Positions 22,700 to 37,980 of a stretch of DNA of 64,000 nt are shown here, piece after piece. Position numbers and translations under genes: made by a program. Source of the stretch: Telmatactis stephensoni (lineage: Eukaryota; Cnidaria; Anthozoa; Actiniaria; Isophelliidae); contig JALIZF010000935.1 of assembly GCA_029948255.1 (NCBI GenBank), forward strand, positions 48,210-112,209. Reading direction: 5' to 3'. The notes under the pieces were generated by a model. The model was not told the DNA's origin. It worked only from the letters and a program-made list of their open reading frames with translations, and did no database searches. Position 1 is the stretch's first letter. Each line of letters opens with the position of its first letter.

Positions 22700-23545
22700 A
22701 TTAATTTTTCAACATCGAAGCTGTGATGGTAGCTCAATCCGGCTTGGAGTTGACCAGTGTCTTTAGTATAATAGGGGGGGGGGGGGGGTTTGGGCGTTAT
22801 CTCAAGCCAAAACACCACAAGAACACTCTGGAAATATTGCTAAAATATACACTTACCTTAAGTGAAAAAGCCGACTTTCAACTCTTCATCGATTTCAAGA
22901 TATATTTTTTTCTTTGAATTTCATGTCTCTTGTGAGACATTTTCTCCGCAACTTGTAGCTTTAGCTTAGAAGTTGTTTATGAAAATCTCAAGAACGCAGG
23001 ATTATTTTTGCTTGGCGTTTGAGTAGGGCATTACTTGTTCTATATACAACAATATTGCAACAGCTCATTCAAATATAAGCACAAAAACGACCCGAAACTT
23101 AAACCTGATGTTGACCCAAACGCCAGCTCAAAACTTTCATTGAGACAACCATTCGACTCACAAATTAGCATATTGCACTCGCAAATTGTTCACTGCACGT
23201 GCAAGTGCATAGCATAGAGTTTCACGCTACATGCATCAGGAACCGGAGACAAGATTTTAATTTATTTTTGCGTACTTCGAGTATTTTTTACACTGTCGTA
23301 AAAAATACCAATAATAGAAATATAGCATCTGTGGAAACTTTGGTGATTTAAAGAAAATCAAACAGATCTCCTGAAATCACTTTGAAATGTTGTGCATTTG
23401 TCTGAATTTTTCTATGCAGTTTACCGCTTGTCTGAAGCTGATCAATTTTTCGAGATATTAGAGGAAAACCATTTTTGACGATGTTCGATTTTCGCTCTTT
23501 TAAAAACGTTGATCGATTTAATTATAACACCATTTAAAACTTTAA
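22700..23545. other. Non-coding stretch
   Basis: Starts with a poly-G run at 22772-22786. No exon, repeat family or RNA gene was recognised in the rest. Confidence 0.4.
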
Positions 23546-23559
23546 TTTTATCCTCATAT

Positions 23560-23936
23560 TTGGTGTAGAATCCAAGTCCATTGGTGCGCATTAAGTTGAC
23601 CGTTGCGCCAAATGAAAATGTGCGATGTGGTCTGCGATTTTTTTACAGTTGAGTACCTCATTTCTTGTTGATTTTTTTTTTCTTTCTGGTATAGTAAAAA
23701 GCAAATTGATGCTGACCCAAAACATATCCTTAATATCAATTCTAATATTTTGTATTTTATATCAACTAGTTTCGACGAATATTTGGTGGATGCGACCCCG
23801 GGATTTAACGCCCTGTACTTTGGGAGAGGTGACAAATATGATCAGCAAATAGCACATCGTTTTCGTAAATATCTCCAGGTAACTTTAACCTAGATCAGAT
23901 AAGTTTTCGAACTTGAACTGGTGGAACAGCTGTAGA
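23560..23936 (-). repeat. Dispersed segment shared with 49560-49710, ending in an SRCR A relic
   Basis: About 23770-23890 matches about 49585-49710 (cgccctgtactttgggagag, atcagcaaatag). At 23906-23936 the acceptor and first codons of a type A exon (VPPVQV) are preserved and then run into this unrelated sequence, marking a rearrangement breakpoint. Confidence 0.6.
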
Positions 23937-24150
23937 CGAAAAAAAGATCAATGAAATTTTATTTAATGATATGCAAATACTTTACCTGCTTTTAGAACAT
24001 TTATGAGAAACGTTTCTCCTGTTAAAAATCTTCTAAAAAGTTTTCAATGAGACGAAGGCTACAATTATATATTCAAGCTTGCTTGGTTTTGTTCATTACG
24101 AGAATCTATTAACAAAAATAAAACTATATTGGATTAATTTTAATTCTTAC

Positions 24151-24453
24151 CTTTATCTACCTTACAAACTACACCAGCAAGATATTTATACGAGCAACCA
24201 GTCCAAGACGGTATATTCCACCATCCCCTGTGAGAACACTCTGCAATCGACTTTTCTTTACCACTGCATCCTACATTATCCATGAGCAATTTTGTTGTTG
24301 TCTCTCCTTCAATGGGCCGAATGTAATTTACAGCTGCTTTGTAACCAAGCATTCGACAGATCACGTGAGCATCGTTTAGATACCAGTTATTAATACAAAC
24401 TGCTCCCCAGGTCCCTTGGTACTGGATTTCCACTTGACCAACTGGTGGAACAG
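24151..24453 (-). CDS. SRCR domain exon, A/B chimera
   Basis: Exon of 303 nt, phase 1 at both ends. The acceptor and first codons are type A (tttccag, then VPPV), but they join directly to type B at GQVEIQYQGTWGAVC. The rest is B: DAHVICRMLGYKAAV, NVGCSGKEKSIAEC, GWWN, TGCSYKYLAGVVC, with donor AAAG|GTAAGA. About ten residues of the usual first beta-strand are missing. Six cysteines are kept. The chimera has the entry phase needed to follow another B exon, which is the order seen here. Confidence 0.8.
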
Positions 24454-24684
24454 CTGGAAAAAAAAATGACAATGACATTTTAATATTTATATGCAAATAC
24501 TATAGCTGGTTTCAGAACATTTATGTGAGGACATTTTCTTCTTGACGTTTTAATTTTTTTATAAAAAGTATTCAATGAAACAAAGGCTACAATATTTAAG
24601 CTTTCTTGGTTTTGACTGCATGCATGATGGGAATCTATGAATAAACAATAAATACTATATGGAATTAATGATGTTAATTCTTAC

Positions 24685-25036
24685 CTTTATCTACCTGACA
24701 AACCACACCTGCAAAATGTTTATACGTGCAGCCAGAGTATACCTTCCACCATCCGTTGTGACGACACTCTGCAATCGACTTTTCGTTGCCACTGCATCGC
24801 ACATCATACATTAGCATTTTTGTTGTCGTCTTTCCTTCAATCCACCAAATTGGATTTTCAGCTGCTTTGTAGCCAAGCATCCGACAGATCACGTGAGCGG
24901 CTTTTATATTCCAGTCACTAACATAGTAAGCATGCGCACAGACTGCTCCCCAGGTCCCTTGGTAATGAATTTCCACTTGACCAACATGGCTTACATTAGT
25001 TCCCACTAGTATGATTGTTACATATATCGTTTTTTC
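24685..25036 (-). CDS. SRCR domain exon, type B
   Basis: Open exon of 352 nt (phase 0 to 1). The N-terminus is EKTIYVTIILVGTNVSHVGQ with two extra codons. Then come GAVCAHAYYVSDWN, HVICRMLGYKAAE, DVRCSGNEKSIAEC, GWWK and FAGVVCQVDK, with donor AAAG|GTAAGA. The acceptor retains gag|GAAAAA, but the stronger cag seen in other B exons is changed to ccg. That supports the phase-0 site as the real one, or else weakens the exon. Confidence 0.75.
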
Positions 25037-25122
25037 CTCGGGAATGCACCAATAGGTAATTTATCAAAAAAGGTTTCGGCGAAAATCAAACATTGAAGAG
25101 GTTTCTTAGTTTGTGTTCTGTT

Positions 25123-25167
25123 CGTTTCTCCAGCTAATTGAACTTGAACTGGTGGATGAACCGTAGA
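25123..25167 (-). pseudogene. Relic of the first strand of an SRCR type A exon
   Basis: Same kind of relic as at 20517 (VHPPVQVQLAGE-like), lying just upstream of a B exon. Confidence 0.6.
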
Positions 25168-25239
25168 TTTAACAAAGTCAACCTAGATATGTACTAGTTA
25201 TGCATATTGTATGGGTGGATCCCAAATCCCGAATTTATG

Positions 25240-25440
25240 AAAACAACAACAACAACAAAAGCAAAGAAACAAAGCCACGAACAACAACAACAGCTACAAC
25301 AAGAGAAACAACAACAACAACAAAAATTTAGCGAACAGTACAATAGAACACAAAGAAAGCGATACAGGGCTACTACCTAAATGACAATAAATACAACAAC
25401 ATCAACAACAACAAAAATGCAAAACATTAAAGCTAACAAG
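25240..25440. repeat. (CAA)n-rich tract
   Basis: Imperfect CAA/AAC triplets, homologous in position to the tract at 49009-49200 beside another type A relic. Confidence 0.8.
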
Positions 25441-25790
25441 CAGACTTACAGTCAAGTTCAGTGATTTTTTTTACAGATGAGTACCTCATGTCTCTTAGCT
25501 TTGATAGGTTTTTTCTGGTATGATAAAAAAGCAAAATGATGTTGAGCCAAAACATAACCTTAATATTAAGCTTGATATTTTGTATTCAAGCACTTTAGGG
25601 TGTCGCAATAGAAATTCAGGAGGCATTCGGCCTTGACACACATTTGCCGGGTCACAACTTTTTGTGAAACTCACAAAAATATAAATACAAGGTTTGCTTT
25701 ATTACTTCAACCACTTTGACCTACTTTCTAACTTCTTTTTATCAGAAGTGCAAGCCAGTCTAACGTAAACCGATGTACTATACTGCTTAC

Positions 25791-25810
25791 TGTGAATTGA
25801 GGAGCAGTGC
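25791..25810 (-). CDS. Candidate 20-nt linker micro-exon
   Basis: On the minus strand, ttttacag|GCACTGCTCCTC...ACA|GTAAGC gives a 20-nt exon with good splice sites. Entered in phase 1 after an A exon it codes about seven residues (ALLLNS-like or TAPQFT depending on register) and leaves in phase 0, as required by B exons. Homologous segments occur 3' of most A copies. No transcript evidence is available. Confidence 0.45.
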
Positions 25811-25967
25811 CTGTAAAAGCAAAGCAAGCAACAATCTGTTATAACTATTGTCATGTTACGTAATTTACTCAAATCCTGAAGATGTTATGTTTGAGATATT
25901 TATAGATTGATGGAAGAACTATAATCTATGAAAATAATTAATAAAGTATGTTTTCTTTTCAACCTAC

Positions 25968-26107
25968 CCATCTTGCACGTGACACCAACGTCGTAGCTAT
26001 GATAACAGCCCCAGCCTCATCCATAATGACTACACTAAGCCACGATATGCCTTTGACAGGACTAAAGTTTGTGTGTTTGACAACTTGTACTCCAGGGTAT
26101 CCCCATA
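25968..26107 (-). pseudogene. Broken SRCR type A exon
   Basis: Only GYPGVQVVKHTNFSPVKGIS and the C-terminal end (GCYHSYDVGVTCKM) remain. About 14 codons around the central cysteines are deleted, a stop follows HYG, and the N-terminal third is missing. The donor GTAGGT is intact. Confidence 0.85.
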
Positions 26108-27576
26108 TCAGAAATTTCAGATTTTCATACCGAGGATGTATCATCCTTTGAAAAACATGTTTTGAAGTATGATGAAGTAAAATGTATTTTCCCTACAAAG
26201 TTATAGCAATGTTTTCATATTTAAACCGATAAGATGAACAGTTTAAATTAGTACCTTTCTGCATTCCATATGCTGTTCAGTTCTACACTTTTTAGATGGT
26301 CTTTATCACAACTAGGTACAATTACATCAGAGAGGGTAATACCTCTGAATGACGCTAAGGGACGCTAAGATAAAAAGCTTCTGTCAATACATAATGTTTA
26401 TAGGATGGTATACTTTATCAGTTGATACGAATAAGTTTTGAAATATTTTTCAAGATAATTATCATTTTTTATGAACTTCTTGGTTTTATATATTGTGCTA
26501 GATTTGTTATTTCTCTGATTCGCAATTGTGATTCTTGTCGTCTTGTTTTAGGATGTACATTTAATTATTGTAGTGATGGTTATGTTTTTGGTAACAATAG
26601 TGATAGTTCATGTTTTCTAACAAACAAATTGTAATGCCAATGTGCCAAACATTTTCACAATAGCTTTTCACAAGTTGCTTTGAAAAAAATATAGCCAATC
26701 CTTCTCTGGTTGGCACACGAATTATACTTATACGAAATATTCGCTATTCCGACAAAGTTTTGGACTGAATAGAAAAATAGTTTCAATCAATATAGAACTC
26801 AAAGTGAAACTCAATCAATAATTTCTACAAACTTTGAGTACCCACGTCGAATAAGTGGAAATGATTTGATTTTTCAAAGTCGTATATTGTCACGGCAGCG
26901 TGGCCTAGACGTTACAATAAAAACAAATTGTCAGGAGCTGCAGAGGTGAAAATTATATCGGATAGTTATACCGTGAATTTATCCATTTCTAAATACCAGA
27001 GAATACGAAACAAGTCAACTTACATTGTCAGGTTATATCGAGATTCGCTGCCACGGCGAGTTCAGGTGTCTGTCCTGTTCTTCGCGGATTCCAAGCAAAG
27101 TTTGTCATTAAAATAGCTAGTGGTAGAAAGGTCACCACTTATTTCGGGTACTCCATATTAACGATTAAGTACATTCCGCGTTTGCCCAATAACTTGAGCA
27201 ATGGTAACTATATGACACTTAGCCATAAAGTACATACCCTATGTTGATATGCGCAGTCCTCCGCGACCACAGCGGGCTACAGTAATACCGATATTATGAA
27301 TGCATGACCCATGACTGGCAGAGGAATTGAGACTAGATTGCACTATTGTCATTCTATTTTCTTCATTTCTGCTCATTTCTTCAAATATTAGCATTTATAA
27401 AAAAAATAAAAGTAAAACAGCAACTCGGACATTCTCGTCCACAAATGTAGTGTTTTGTCGGTTTTCTTAAGCGTGGTTCACACTAGCGACATAAATTAAC
27501 CGTAGCCTGCGTTGCTGGCGATTTGCGTTTTTTGGGGGAAGGAAATGTACGTACTTCGTGTTTGCAACACCAAGTG
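26108..27576. other. Non-coding stretch
   Basis: AT-rich sequence without recognised exon, RNA gene or repeat family. A short direct repeat gacgctaagg is at 26352-26366. Confidence 0.4.

Positions 27577-27671
<95 letters not shown>
27577..27671. repeat. (ATCT)n microsatellite
   Basis: About 24 uninterrupted TATC tetramers. The repeat matches the 3' tail of the LINE family just downstream and may be the tail of a preceding copy or the insertion target. Confidence 0.95.
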
Positions 27672-30645
<2,974 letters not shown>

Positions 30646-30689
30646 CACCAAATCGCTAAAACTTTGATATTTTTGTGATATATATACAT

Positions 30690-31085
30690 ATATATTTTCT
30701 ATTGTCTCTCATACGGCAGCCATTTTTGTTTTCAAGGAAAGACAATAGAAAATATATTTAACAAATATATTCCATTTTTCCGTGCGTCTGTACTCTAATC
30801 GATGCACAGAGGACGTCAAAACGTGGTGAGAACAAAAAAGTACGAAGTCGATCGAGTGCCGTGACTGTTGTTCTCACCACATTTTGACGTCTTCTGTGTG
30901 TGCATCGATTAGAGTACAGACGCACGGAAAAATGGAATCTATCTGTTTTATATAATATTTATCGAAACATTCCAACCAATCAGAGCGCGCGTAAGATTCG
31001 ATGACGCCATCTATGTGTGTGTATTCTAATCACACATGGTTGTTCGACCAGTCAGAGCGCGCGTAATATGCCAAATATTATAATA
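30690..31085. mobile_element. Hairpin MITE(s) with gcgcgcgta ends
   Basis: 30773-30855 and 30880-30955 are inverted copies (ccgtgcgtctgtactctaat, cgatgcaca, gacgtcaaaacgtggtgaga). A shorter inverted pair (ttctattgtct/agacaatagaa) lies at 30698-30756. Just downstream the word cagagcgcgcgta occurs twice (30977 and 31056), as in other MITEs of the window. Confidence 0.8.
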
Positions 31086-31983
31086 TAAAAATTAGGTACT
31101 ACCTAATAGCGGAGCTCCCATTTAAATATAATAATAATTTCAAATACTTTGTATTATTTTGATGTTTTTGATTCAAATGAATTGGGCTTCCTGTGGTAAT
31201 AGGCAAACAAAGATCGCATTTTGTTGTAAAAGTCGAAATAAAGATTATAGATCAAGCTTTATTTCTTGCCCTTCAGTCTCCTGAGAATTATAAGGCTTTC
31301 AAGCTCAGTTAGCATAGTGATATTTATTCAGATTTATAATATAGCTCAATTATAACACACGTTCTGATTGGCTGAGAGACCACCAAAATCTATGCTCTAT
31401 TTCACCGGTAAAGACATGGTTTTCTGACGAATGATTATACCAAAACGTCTATTTACAAATTTCACTTTAGTTAGAGGACCAAAACTTAGAAATAAACCAG
31501 AAAACACTTTCCATCATTCCAGTTATCGTTTAAATTTACAAACTAAGCCTCGTGGTCGGACAATAACAATAAACGTAAATATTCATAGAAAATGACTTGG
31601 TTGAGCATGAACTTGCCAACGACGCCAAAATAAATCAAATTTAAGGAAATAGAATTCACAACATAGGAAATTGTATTTTTCTCCTAGATTAGTTTCGATC
31701 AATAAGAGTTATATTTCATTGAACAAAGTTTTGTTTCTTACTTACAAAGAGAGACGAAGATTTCCAAAACTGACTGTGTCGCCACGAGACAACTTGTTCA
31801 ATCATCCTTCGTATGAACCAACTACGCCAGTGTAGATATGTTTTGACACAAGCTATCGGTGTCAGCCAACAGATAATTCAAATCAACACTTCTCGTTTAC
31901 CAGCAAAATCCTTATCCTGTAAGTCTAAAGTCTCTTTCAAACTTCAGCTTTTTCCAACCGAAAACACGGCTTTCAATTCACCA
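31086..31983. other. Non-coding stretch
   Basis: AT-rich sequence, with a gttctgattggctgag word at about 31360 typical of MITE interiors here. No gene was recognised. Confidence 0.4.
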
Positions 31984-33603
31984 TAACTTAAGGATGGTGC
32001 CCCCTAATGGCAAACCATTTTTATTTCTTCTAAATCCTGTCAGTTATTTCAACCACCCAATGGACTATTAGAAACTGGAAAAAAGTTGGGGGTACCCACG
32101 CATCTAAGCGAGATAATTAACGCTAAATACCTGATGACGTAAGCGTCAATTTGCACATTAAAAAAGTTTATCATTTTTTACTGCTTCGAGTTAGTGTACA
32201 TACGGCAGGCTAAAAATAATCATCGATATATGAGCTTTTTAGAAAATATAAAACATTTTATTTGTCATGTAGATAATTTAGTGTTTTTAATGGATTTTTC
32301 CTCAAGCAATAGAAATGTGATTTTGAGAAGGTAACAACTTATTGCCGAAATACCTAACAGAAACCATTTTTATTTTCAAAATTACCATTTAAAAATTAAA
32401 TTCAATATTTTTATAACGTTTTCGACGAAGAAAAAGTGGGGGTCCCCATGCATTTTGAAAAGTTATCGGGGTTCATATCTCAAGTTTCTGTGCAAAAATT
32501 TCGCAAATGACAATTTTGCCCTAGCCCTCCCCCGGTAAAAATTGAAATTTGTACAGTCAGCCACGAGAAAAAATGTCAACATGTCCCCACAAAAACTATT
32601 TTGTTTTGCAAGAAAAGAGCAAGTTTAATGAAAGTTTTTCACATCAGTCAATGAAATAGCAAATAGTTTTGATCTTGCAAGACTTCTGGAAGCTCCTTCA
32701 ACAAAATAAGTTAAGAGTTTTAGGAAAAAACGCGTCTACTTACCAAGTTTGTGTTCAAAATGAATCGAAAAGTGCAAACGCTACAGGACTTACAGGTGAG
32801 AAAAAAACTTTCCAAACAGCCATATTTTTCAATTTCATGAAGAAATCTGTGAATACTATTTTTTAACTTTCATTTTAACTTATCTCTTGCATAATCATGT
32901 TGATTTTTTAGCTTTTTCTTCTCTCTTTTTGGTGAAGCTAAAAATTAGGAGTCCATGCAACTTGGCTGTTCTTCTCGTGTGTCAAGATTTTTCAGGCCTT
33001 TTCATAAAGGTAAAGTGGAACGGTCTGTCATACCAGGAAACCTTGATGGGATCGACTTTAAATCGATCTCCAATGCACAAAAGGTAAAATCAAATCTGAA
33101 TCGATCTCCAGTGCATGTAAAAGGTAAAATTGTACGCCGGGAACACGAAGAAAGAGCGACAGTGTTCGGTCAGAGGGTGTTCGGTTTTCAAAAGCACTAT
33201 GAATCTCGTTGTTATTCTTCCAGTAAAAGTTTTAGATGCAGCAAATAATCCGAAAATCACTTACCATTTGGCTAAAATTAGAGTGTCAATCTTGAACAGA
33301 TTATATAATTTATTTCTGGCCAACTTTTGCCGGTCAATTTAGTACTTTGGTACAAACTTCGTAAGTAGATGTGATTTCTCCCAAAAATCTAACGCGCTTT
33401 GCTGGAAGAGCTATTAGAAAACGCTCAAGTTGAAATGAGTTGTTAGTTCATTGACTGATATGAAAAACTTTCATTTACCTTGCTCTTTACTTGCTCTTTT
33501 CTAATTTTGGTTCTCAAGAACTCAGGTCGGGCTTCCTGTGTTTTGTAAACGTCATGCGCAGAAACAGTGCGCGCTGCCATTAGGGGGCACCATCCTTAAG
33601 TTA
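31984..33603. mobile_element. 1.6-kb TIR element with TTAA ends
   Basis: 31984-32012 and 33575-33603 are a perfect 29-bp inverted repeat (taacttaaggatggtgcccc and onward). TTAA lies inside both arms (31988-31991 and 33596-33599), so a TTAA-targeting, piggyBac-like origin with TIR ggatggtgccccctaatggc is possible. A second inner inverted pair (gagcaagt...aatgaaagtttttca) lies near 32625 and 33470. Small open frames at 32669-32866 and 32955-33248 have splice-like edges (ttacag|gtgag near 32797) but no recognised domain and no transposase. Confidence 0.7.
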
Positions 33604-33929
33604 AGCTTATAGCGAACGCTGCTTGATTCGTCGAAAGCATGTAAACATTTCCAAATCTTGAAGAACTGTAAGTTTATATCTAGCCTTTTCGTCTATTTTT
33701 GAGTCATTGTTCCATTATAAAAACAGAAAACTCCCTTTTCAACATATTTTTTGCTGAATTCTTTCAATGAAAGTTGTCAAACTGTTTTGTCAAAAACGCC
33801 GCTTTGAGTCACACTGATTAGTCAATAGTACGACAAATGTGATTGGCTTACATTTGAGAAAGTTTTGAGAATTTTAGTTTTGATCAGAAAATAACTCAAT
33901 TTAAAATACCTCTTGCTATATCATAAAAG

Positions 33930-34062
33930 CAATAGAAGATAGTTTTCTATAACTCTAACTCTCGCCTACGGCTCGTGATTTTCAAACTTTTCTCGTGTTT
34001 CTCCCAACATCACGCGTGCTCTATTTACCGGTAGAGTCATAGAAACTATCTTCTATTGCTTA
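33930..34062. mobile_element. Hairpin MITE
   Basis: Arms aagcaatagaagatagtttc and its inverse surround ctcgcctacggctcgtg, the same loop word as the hairpin at 17905. Confidence 0.75.
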
Positions 34063-34489
34063 ATTAGCTCAGAAATAGAATGCAAAAATCCCTCAAACTA
34101 ATTTCATTCACATAAATTTAACATCCTTCAATTAGACATTGCAGAACATTATATTTAGATTTTTCTGTCTTGACAGTATTGTGGCATCTTGTTTTTATTT
34201 GTACTATTTAGAATTAAATAAATAGAATGACACAGATGAATAGTTGTCTTTACACGAAACAAGAATTCTCTCTTCCAGGTTACACTAATCATGACTTTAG
34301 ATGAAATTGTAAAACAACTCAAAACAACTACTACCTAAAAGCAGAGCTCCAATTTCAATTTTAATTTTCTTTGGCTTCCTGTGGTAATTGAAAAAGTTGA
34401 AATGAAGATTATTTTAAAAGCCATTTTTAAAATAAGTTTTGGTTTTGGTTTGTATATAGCTATTTCAATTACAACGTGTGGCTGAAAAA

Positions 34490-34700
34490 AGTTTTTAAAA
34501 AGGCTAAAGGCTTTCACTTATCTTTTGTTTACTAATAAACTTCGCTGTAGGCTATCTAAGAATTAAGGAATGTGTGTCCAAGTTGTAGAATTTGCTAGCA
34601 TATAGTGAGTTTCTTATTGTAATAATGTCACGGTGAAAAAAAAAAAAGCTTTTTTTGAGCTTTTTTCAGCGACAACGTTAATTGAAATAGCTATATTGTA
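34490..34700 (-). mobile_element. SINE body copy
   Basis: The reverse complement of about 34500-34605 matches the body of the SINE at 19915-20010 (attctacaacttggacacac, gatagcctacag, gcctttagcc). No tRNA head is recognisable. Adjacent 34665-34710 also resembles 20012-20070. Confidence 0.6.
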
Positions 34701-36400
34701 TGGGCTTGTAAGCTCAGTGACCTTTATTACAGTAGATTTTAATATTCAGATTCACTGTCAGATTTCATAATTGACTTTGTAGTGGTTCATAATTTTCAGA
34801 AATAGAAAGCAAAATCTCCAAAACCTTTTTATAAATTGATACAAGTAATTAAACCTTTTCAACATCCTGAATATTACAGAACAACATATCTCGATTTGTC
34901 TGTATTCACTATATTTGTGACATCTTGTTTTTTGTGGTTGTTGTTGTTGTTGGTTTTGTCTTGTTATTTAATGTAGAATAGAATGACACACTAGCTAGGT
35001 GAATACTTGTCTCCCACTTGTCTCTTCCAGATTACACTGATAATACAATTTAAAGTGATTATAAAAACAGCTACTTGACACAACAAGAGAACAAGGAATT
35101 AAGCATTTTCAGTCTGCATTTAAGGTCTCATAGGGCTCACTGAGCAACTTCATGCTTTTTTTTTTCCTGTCAATTTTTTCATTAAATTCCAGACCTAAAC
35201 TTGAGCTGTATTTACACATTAGTGGGGTCGAAATAAGTTCAAAATCATTTTTTTTACTAATTTTATTATTATTAGAACTAGTGCAAAAAGTTCACCGTAA
35301 AACAAAATGTCGTTGTACATTTCATGTACTTGAACTAGTGTTTGTTTAAACTTGGCCACAGATAGTTGAACGTGCATAAAAGTTTTTTTTAAGTCATCAA
35401 TCCCAAATAAAAGATAAAAGATCAAATATAGGTACAAGAGACTTTTTGACATCATTTTCTGGCCAGGGTCTTTACATTGAAGTGCTTTCCTTGTTGTCTT
35501 TTATAGAAGCATAGTCCTTGTTTCACGCTCAATGCAGACGATTCTTGATTTCCAACTTTAGCTAGATTTTTAAGCAGCTTTACTGAAGGCATCTTCACGA
35601 AACGAAGAATACACGATCCTCAATGACTCATTCATTATGAGAAGTTTTTTAAAGCTACGAATCCAACTAAAAAGTCGTCCAACTTTGAAAATATTCTCTG
35701 TGTCCTTCGTCTTTCGAGCAGTTTTTGAAACGACACCGGGCCCGAAAAAAAATTCAAACGTACGTTTTTCTCGCTTTAACCTGTCAAGATTGGCACAGAT
35801 TAATGATCATTAAAATCGCCAACTTTTTACGAGGTTTCGAGAATAATATTTTGAAGTTTTGCAAGTTAAAACTGCGAGGAAACTTGTAAATTTTCTGTTT
35901 TCAAAGTGTCAGCGCGCGCGTCAAGTTGGCGCCAAAAAGCAATCAGCCAATCAGCATCACTGATGGGGACACCGACGTACCAGACGGACTGGCACGCCGG
36001 AAGTGACGTATACTCAAGCCATAAAAATCAACTGGATGGGTTACCATTTTTTCTTAGGTATGGTGCTCCGCTCGCACATATCCTTATGTATCTTACTGCG
36101 TCCTGGTGTTACCGGAGAAAGAAAATAAAACCGCAGACCGCCGGCAACGCAGGCTAAATATAACGACACATTATCGCTTAGTCATGCAAATGCAAAACAC
36201 ATCTATACTTATATACAAAATAGGCCAAAAGAAATAGTACAGTTTCGATTTGCTAGAGTCCGCTGTCCCGAAAAAAAGCAGATTTATGAGGGGTAACAAT
36301 ATTTCAAAATACATTATTATCTTTGTAACGTCTATTCACAAAATACCCATGGGATTAAAATGCATTTTTGTATTGTTATTTCTATAAAAAATTTATACTT
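34701..36400. other. Non-coding stretch
   Basis: A TTG-rich tract lies at about 34938-34955. Nothing else was recognised on either strand. A short open frame at 35906-36157 has no known motif. Confidence 0.4.
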
Positions 36401-36408
36401 TTTCGCTG

Positions 36409-36840
36409 GTAACTTGGAATAAATTACCTTGACTCGAGCCGGCTAACCATGCGTTGGGGTGTCTGTGATCTACTTTTGCAGCAGTATGATCAAACTTCGA
36501 AATTAGGCCTAGTAATAAAGGGTTTATATTACGTAAAATAAGGGTACTTGCTACACTGAAAGAGGCATATAGCACTCTAGTAAAATTCTTCCATTTTCTC
36601 TATTAGTTATAGCTCTCCGTTCTTGAGCAATGTGGCACGCTTCTATCCATTTTCTCTATTCAAACCTTTGACTCTAGACCATTTGACAGCATATCCAGTA
36701 TACACTACATATTCGGCTAGTGCTAACTTGCTACGGTTGACAAAATGGCACACCAGCCTCGTGCTCCTTCATCCTTGTTCTTGCTGCTCTATCTGTTTCA
36801 TCCATATAACACGTCACACTTTCCACATGGAATAACATAG
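36409..36840 (-). mobile_element. Penelope-like GIY-YIG fragment
   Basis: The reverse strand carries a degraded GIY-YIG endonuclease region homologous to 41089-41343 (RAARTRMKEHE-like, then KWSRVKGLNREN). It is the left copy of the segmental duplication described below. Confidence 0.7.
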
Positions 36841-37176
36841 GCCACACCTGCACGCTTTCCAAACTCTGTGATGTCTTTAGGTTTGGAGTCTAGCATAAAA
36901 TAGAATGACACAGACTTTCAACTGAATTACACAGGGTTCAAATCAGTATAGAGTGGAGAAGATTTTATGTCAATGATTTTCTTGATCTTAGTATATAATT
37001 ACTCTGAGAAATAAGAGAAAGAAGTTGGCGGTCAACAAATTCCATTCTGAAATTTGAGTGGCATGCATGGTTGATCATTCACCATTCACCGTTGTTGTCT
37101 GGGAGAAAGTTTTAAGTTATGCGTTTTTCGATTCTCTACCGTGCCATTTTTTACAAGCCAGTCCTGTACTGCTTAC

Positions 37177-37288
37177 TGTAAATTGAGGAACAATGGTCGA
37201 GTTCAATAAAGCCCTGGTTGATCGAGTGACCTGGGGCCGTGGTGACCACGTGGACATGCTGCACTACTTGAGCGAATACCTGCGGTGA
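37177..37288 (-). pseudogene. Enlarged linker segment 3' of an SRCR A exon
   Basis: The acceptor side ttttgcag|TCACCG and donor ACA|GTAAGC match the 20-nt linker, but about 92 bp are inserted between them. Read in phase 1 it meets a stop. Read in phase 0 it is open (SPQVFAQVVQHVHVV). The same enlarged form, with donor AGA|GTAAGC, is at about 42030-42141. Confidence 0.4.
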
Positions 37289-37444
37289 CTGCAAAAGAAA
37301 GACAAACAACAAGTTGTTATAATTAATGATTGCCATGTTACGGAATCTAAAATCCTGATAATGTTAAGTTTATTTGTGGGTTGTTCAGTAAAATATCTAA
37401 AGACATGAAAATAATTAAAAAGCCATGCTTTCTATAGAACCTAC

Positions 37445-37765
37445 CTATCTTGCACGTGACACCAACGTCTCTGCTATGATAACAGGCGTTTCCCCATTCA
37501 TAATGACTACAGCTGGCAATGGACGTTTCTGTACCAGTACAGCCAACGTCGTAAAGCCATGATATCCCTTTGGCAGGACTAAAGTTTGTGTGTTTGACAA
37601 CCTGTACTCCTGCAGTGTACCCAAGCATACGACAAACCACTTCAGCGTCGTTCTTGTCCCAGTTATAATTACATACAGTACCCCACGCTCCTTGATACCT
37701 GACGTCAAGTCGACCAGAATTGGGTGACGTTCCTCCAGCTAAACGAACTTGAACTGGTGGAACAG
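37445..37765 (-). CDS. SRCR domain exon, type A (intact)
   Basis: Full 321-nt exon, phase 1 to 1, with acceptor ctacag and donor ATAG|GTAGGT. The sequence has TVCNYNWDKNDAEVVCRMLGY, then an extra residue in TAGVQVVKH, DVGCTGTETSIASC, SHYEWGNACYH and VGVTCKI. All six cysteines are present. Closest to the copy at 42300-42620 with which it is duplicated. Confidence 0.9.
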
Positions 37766-37889
37766 CTGTAGATTAAAAAAGTCAGTGACATTTCATTTAA
37801 TGATATGCAAGTTTTATAGGTAGATCAAGAGAATAAAAAAATAGAAAAAGACATTAATTAATTATGACAGCAGTTAACCAAAAGAGCTT

Positions 37890-37980
37890 GTTTATTGTGG
37901 CATTTTTTCTATTGAAATCGCACATCGATAAAATAGTGTAGGCGATTTCAATAGAAAAAAAATGCTACAACGAGCAGAGT
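37890..37980. mobile_element. Small hairpin in an SRCR intron
   Basis: gctt(g)tttattgtggcattttt is mirrored by aaaaaaatgctacaacgagc around aattgaaatcg/cgatttcaat. A diverged copy is at 42731-42855. Confidence 0.7.
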
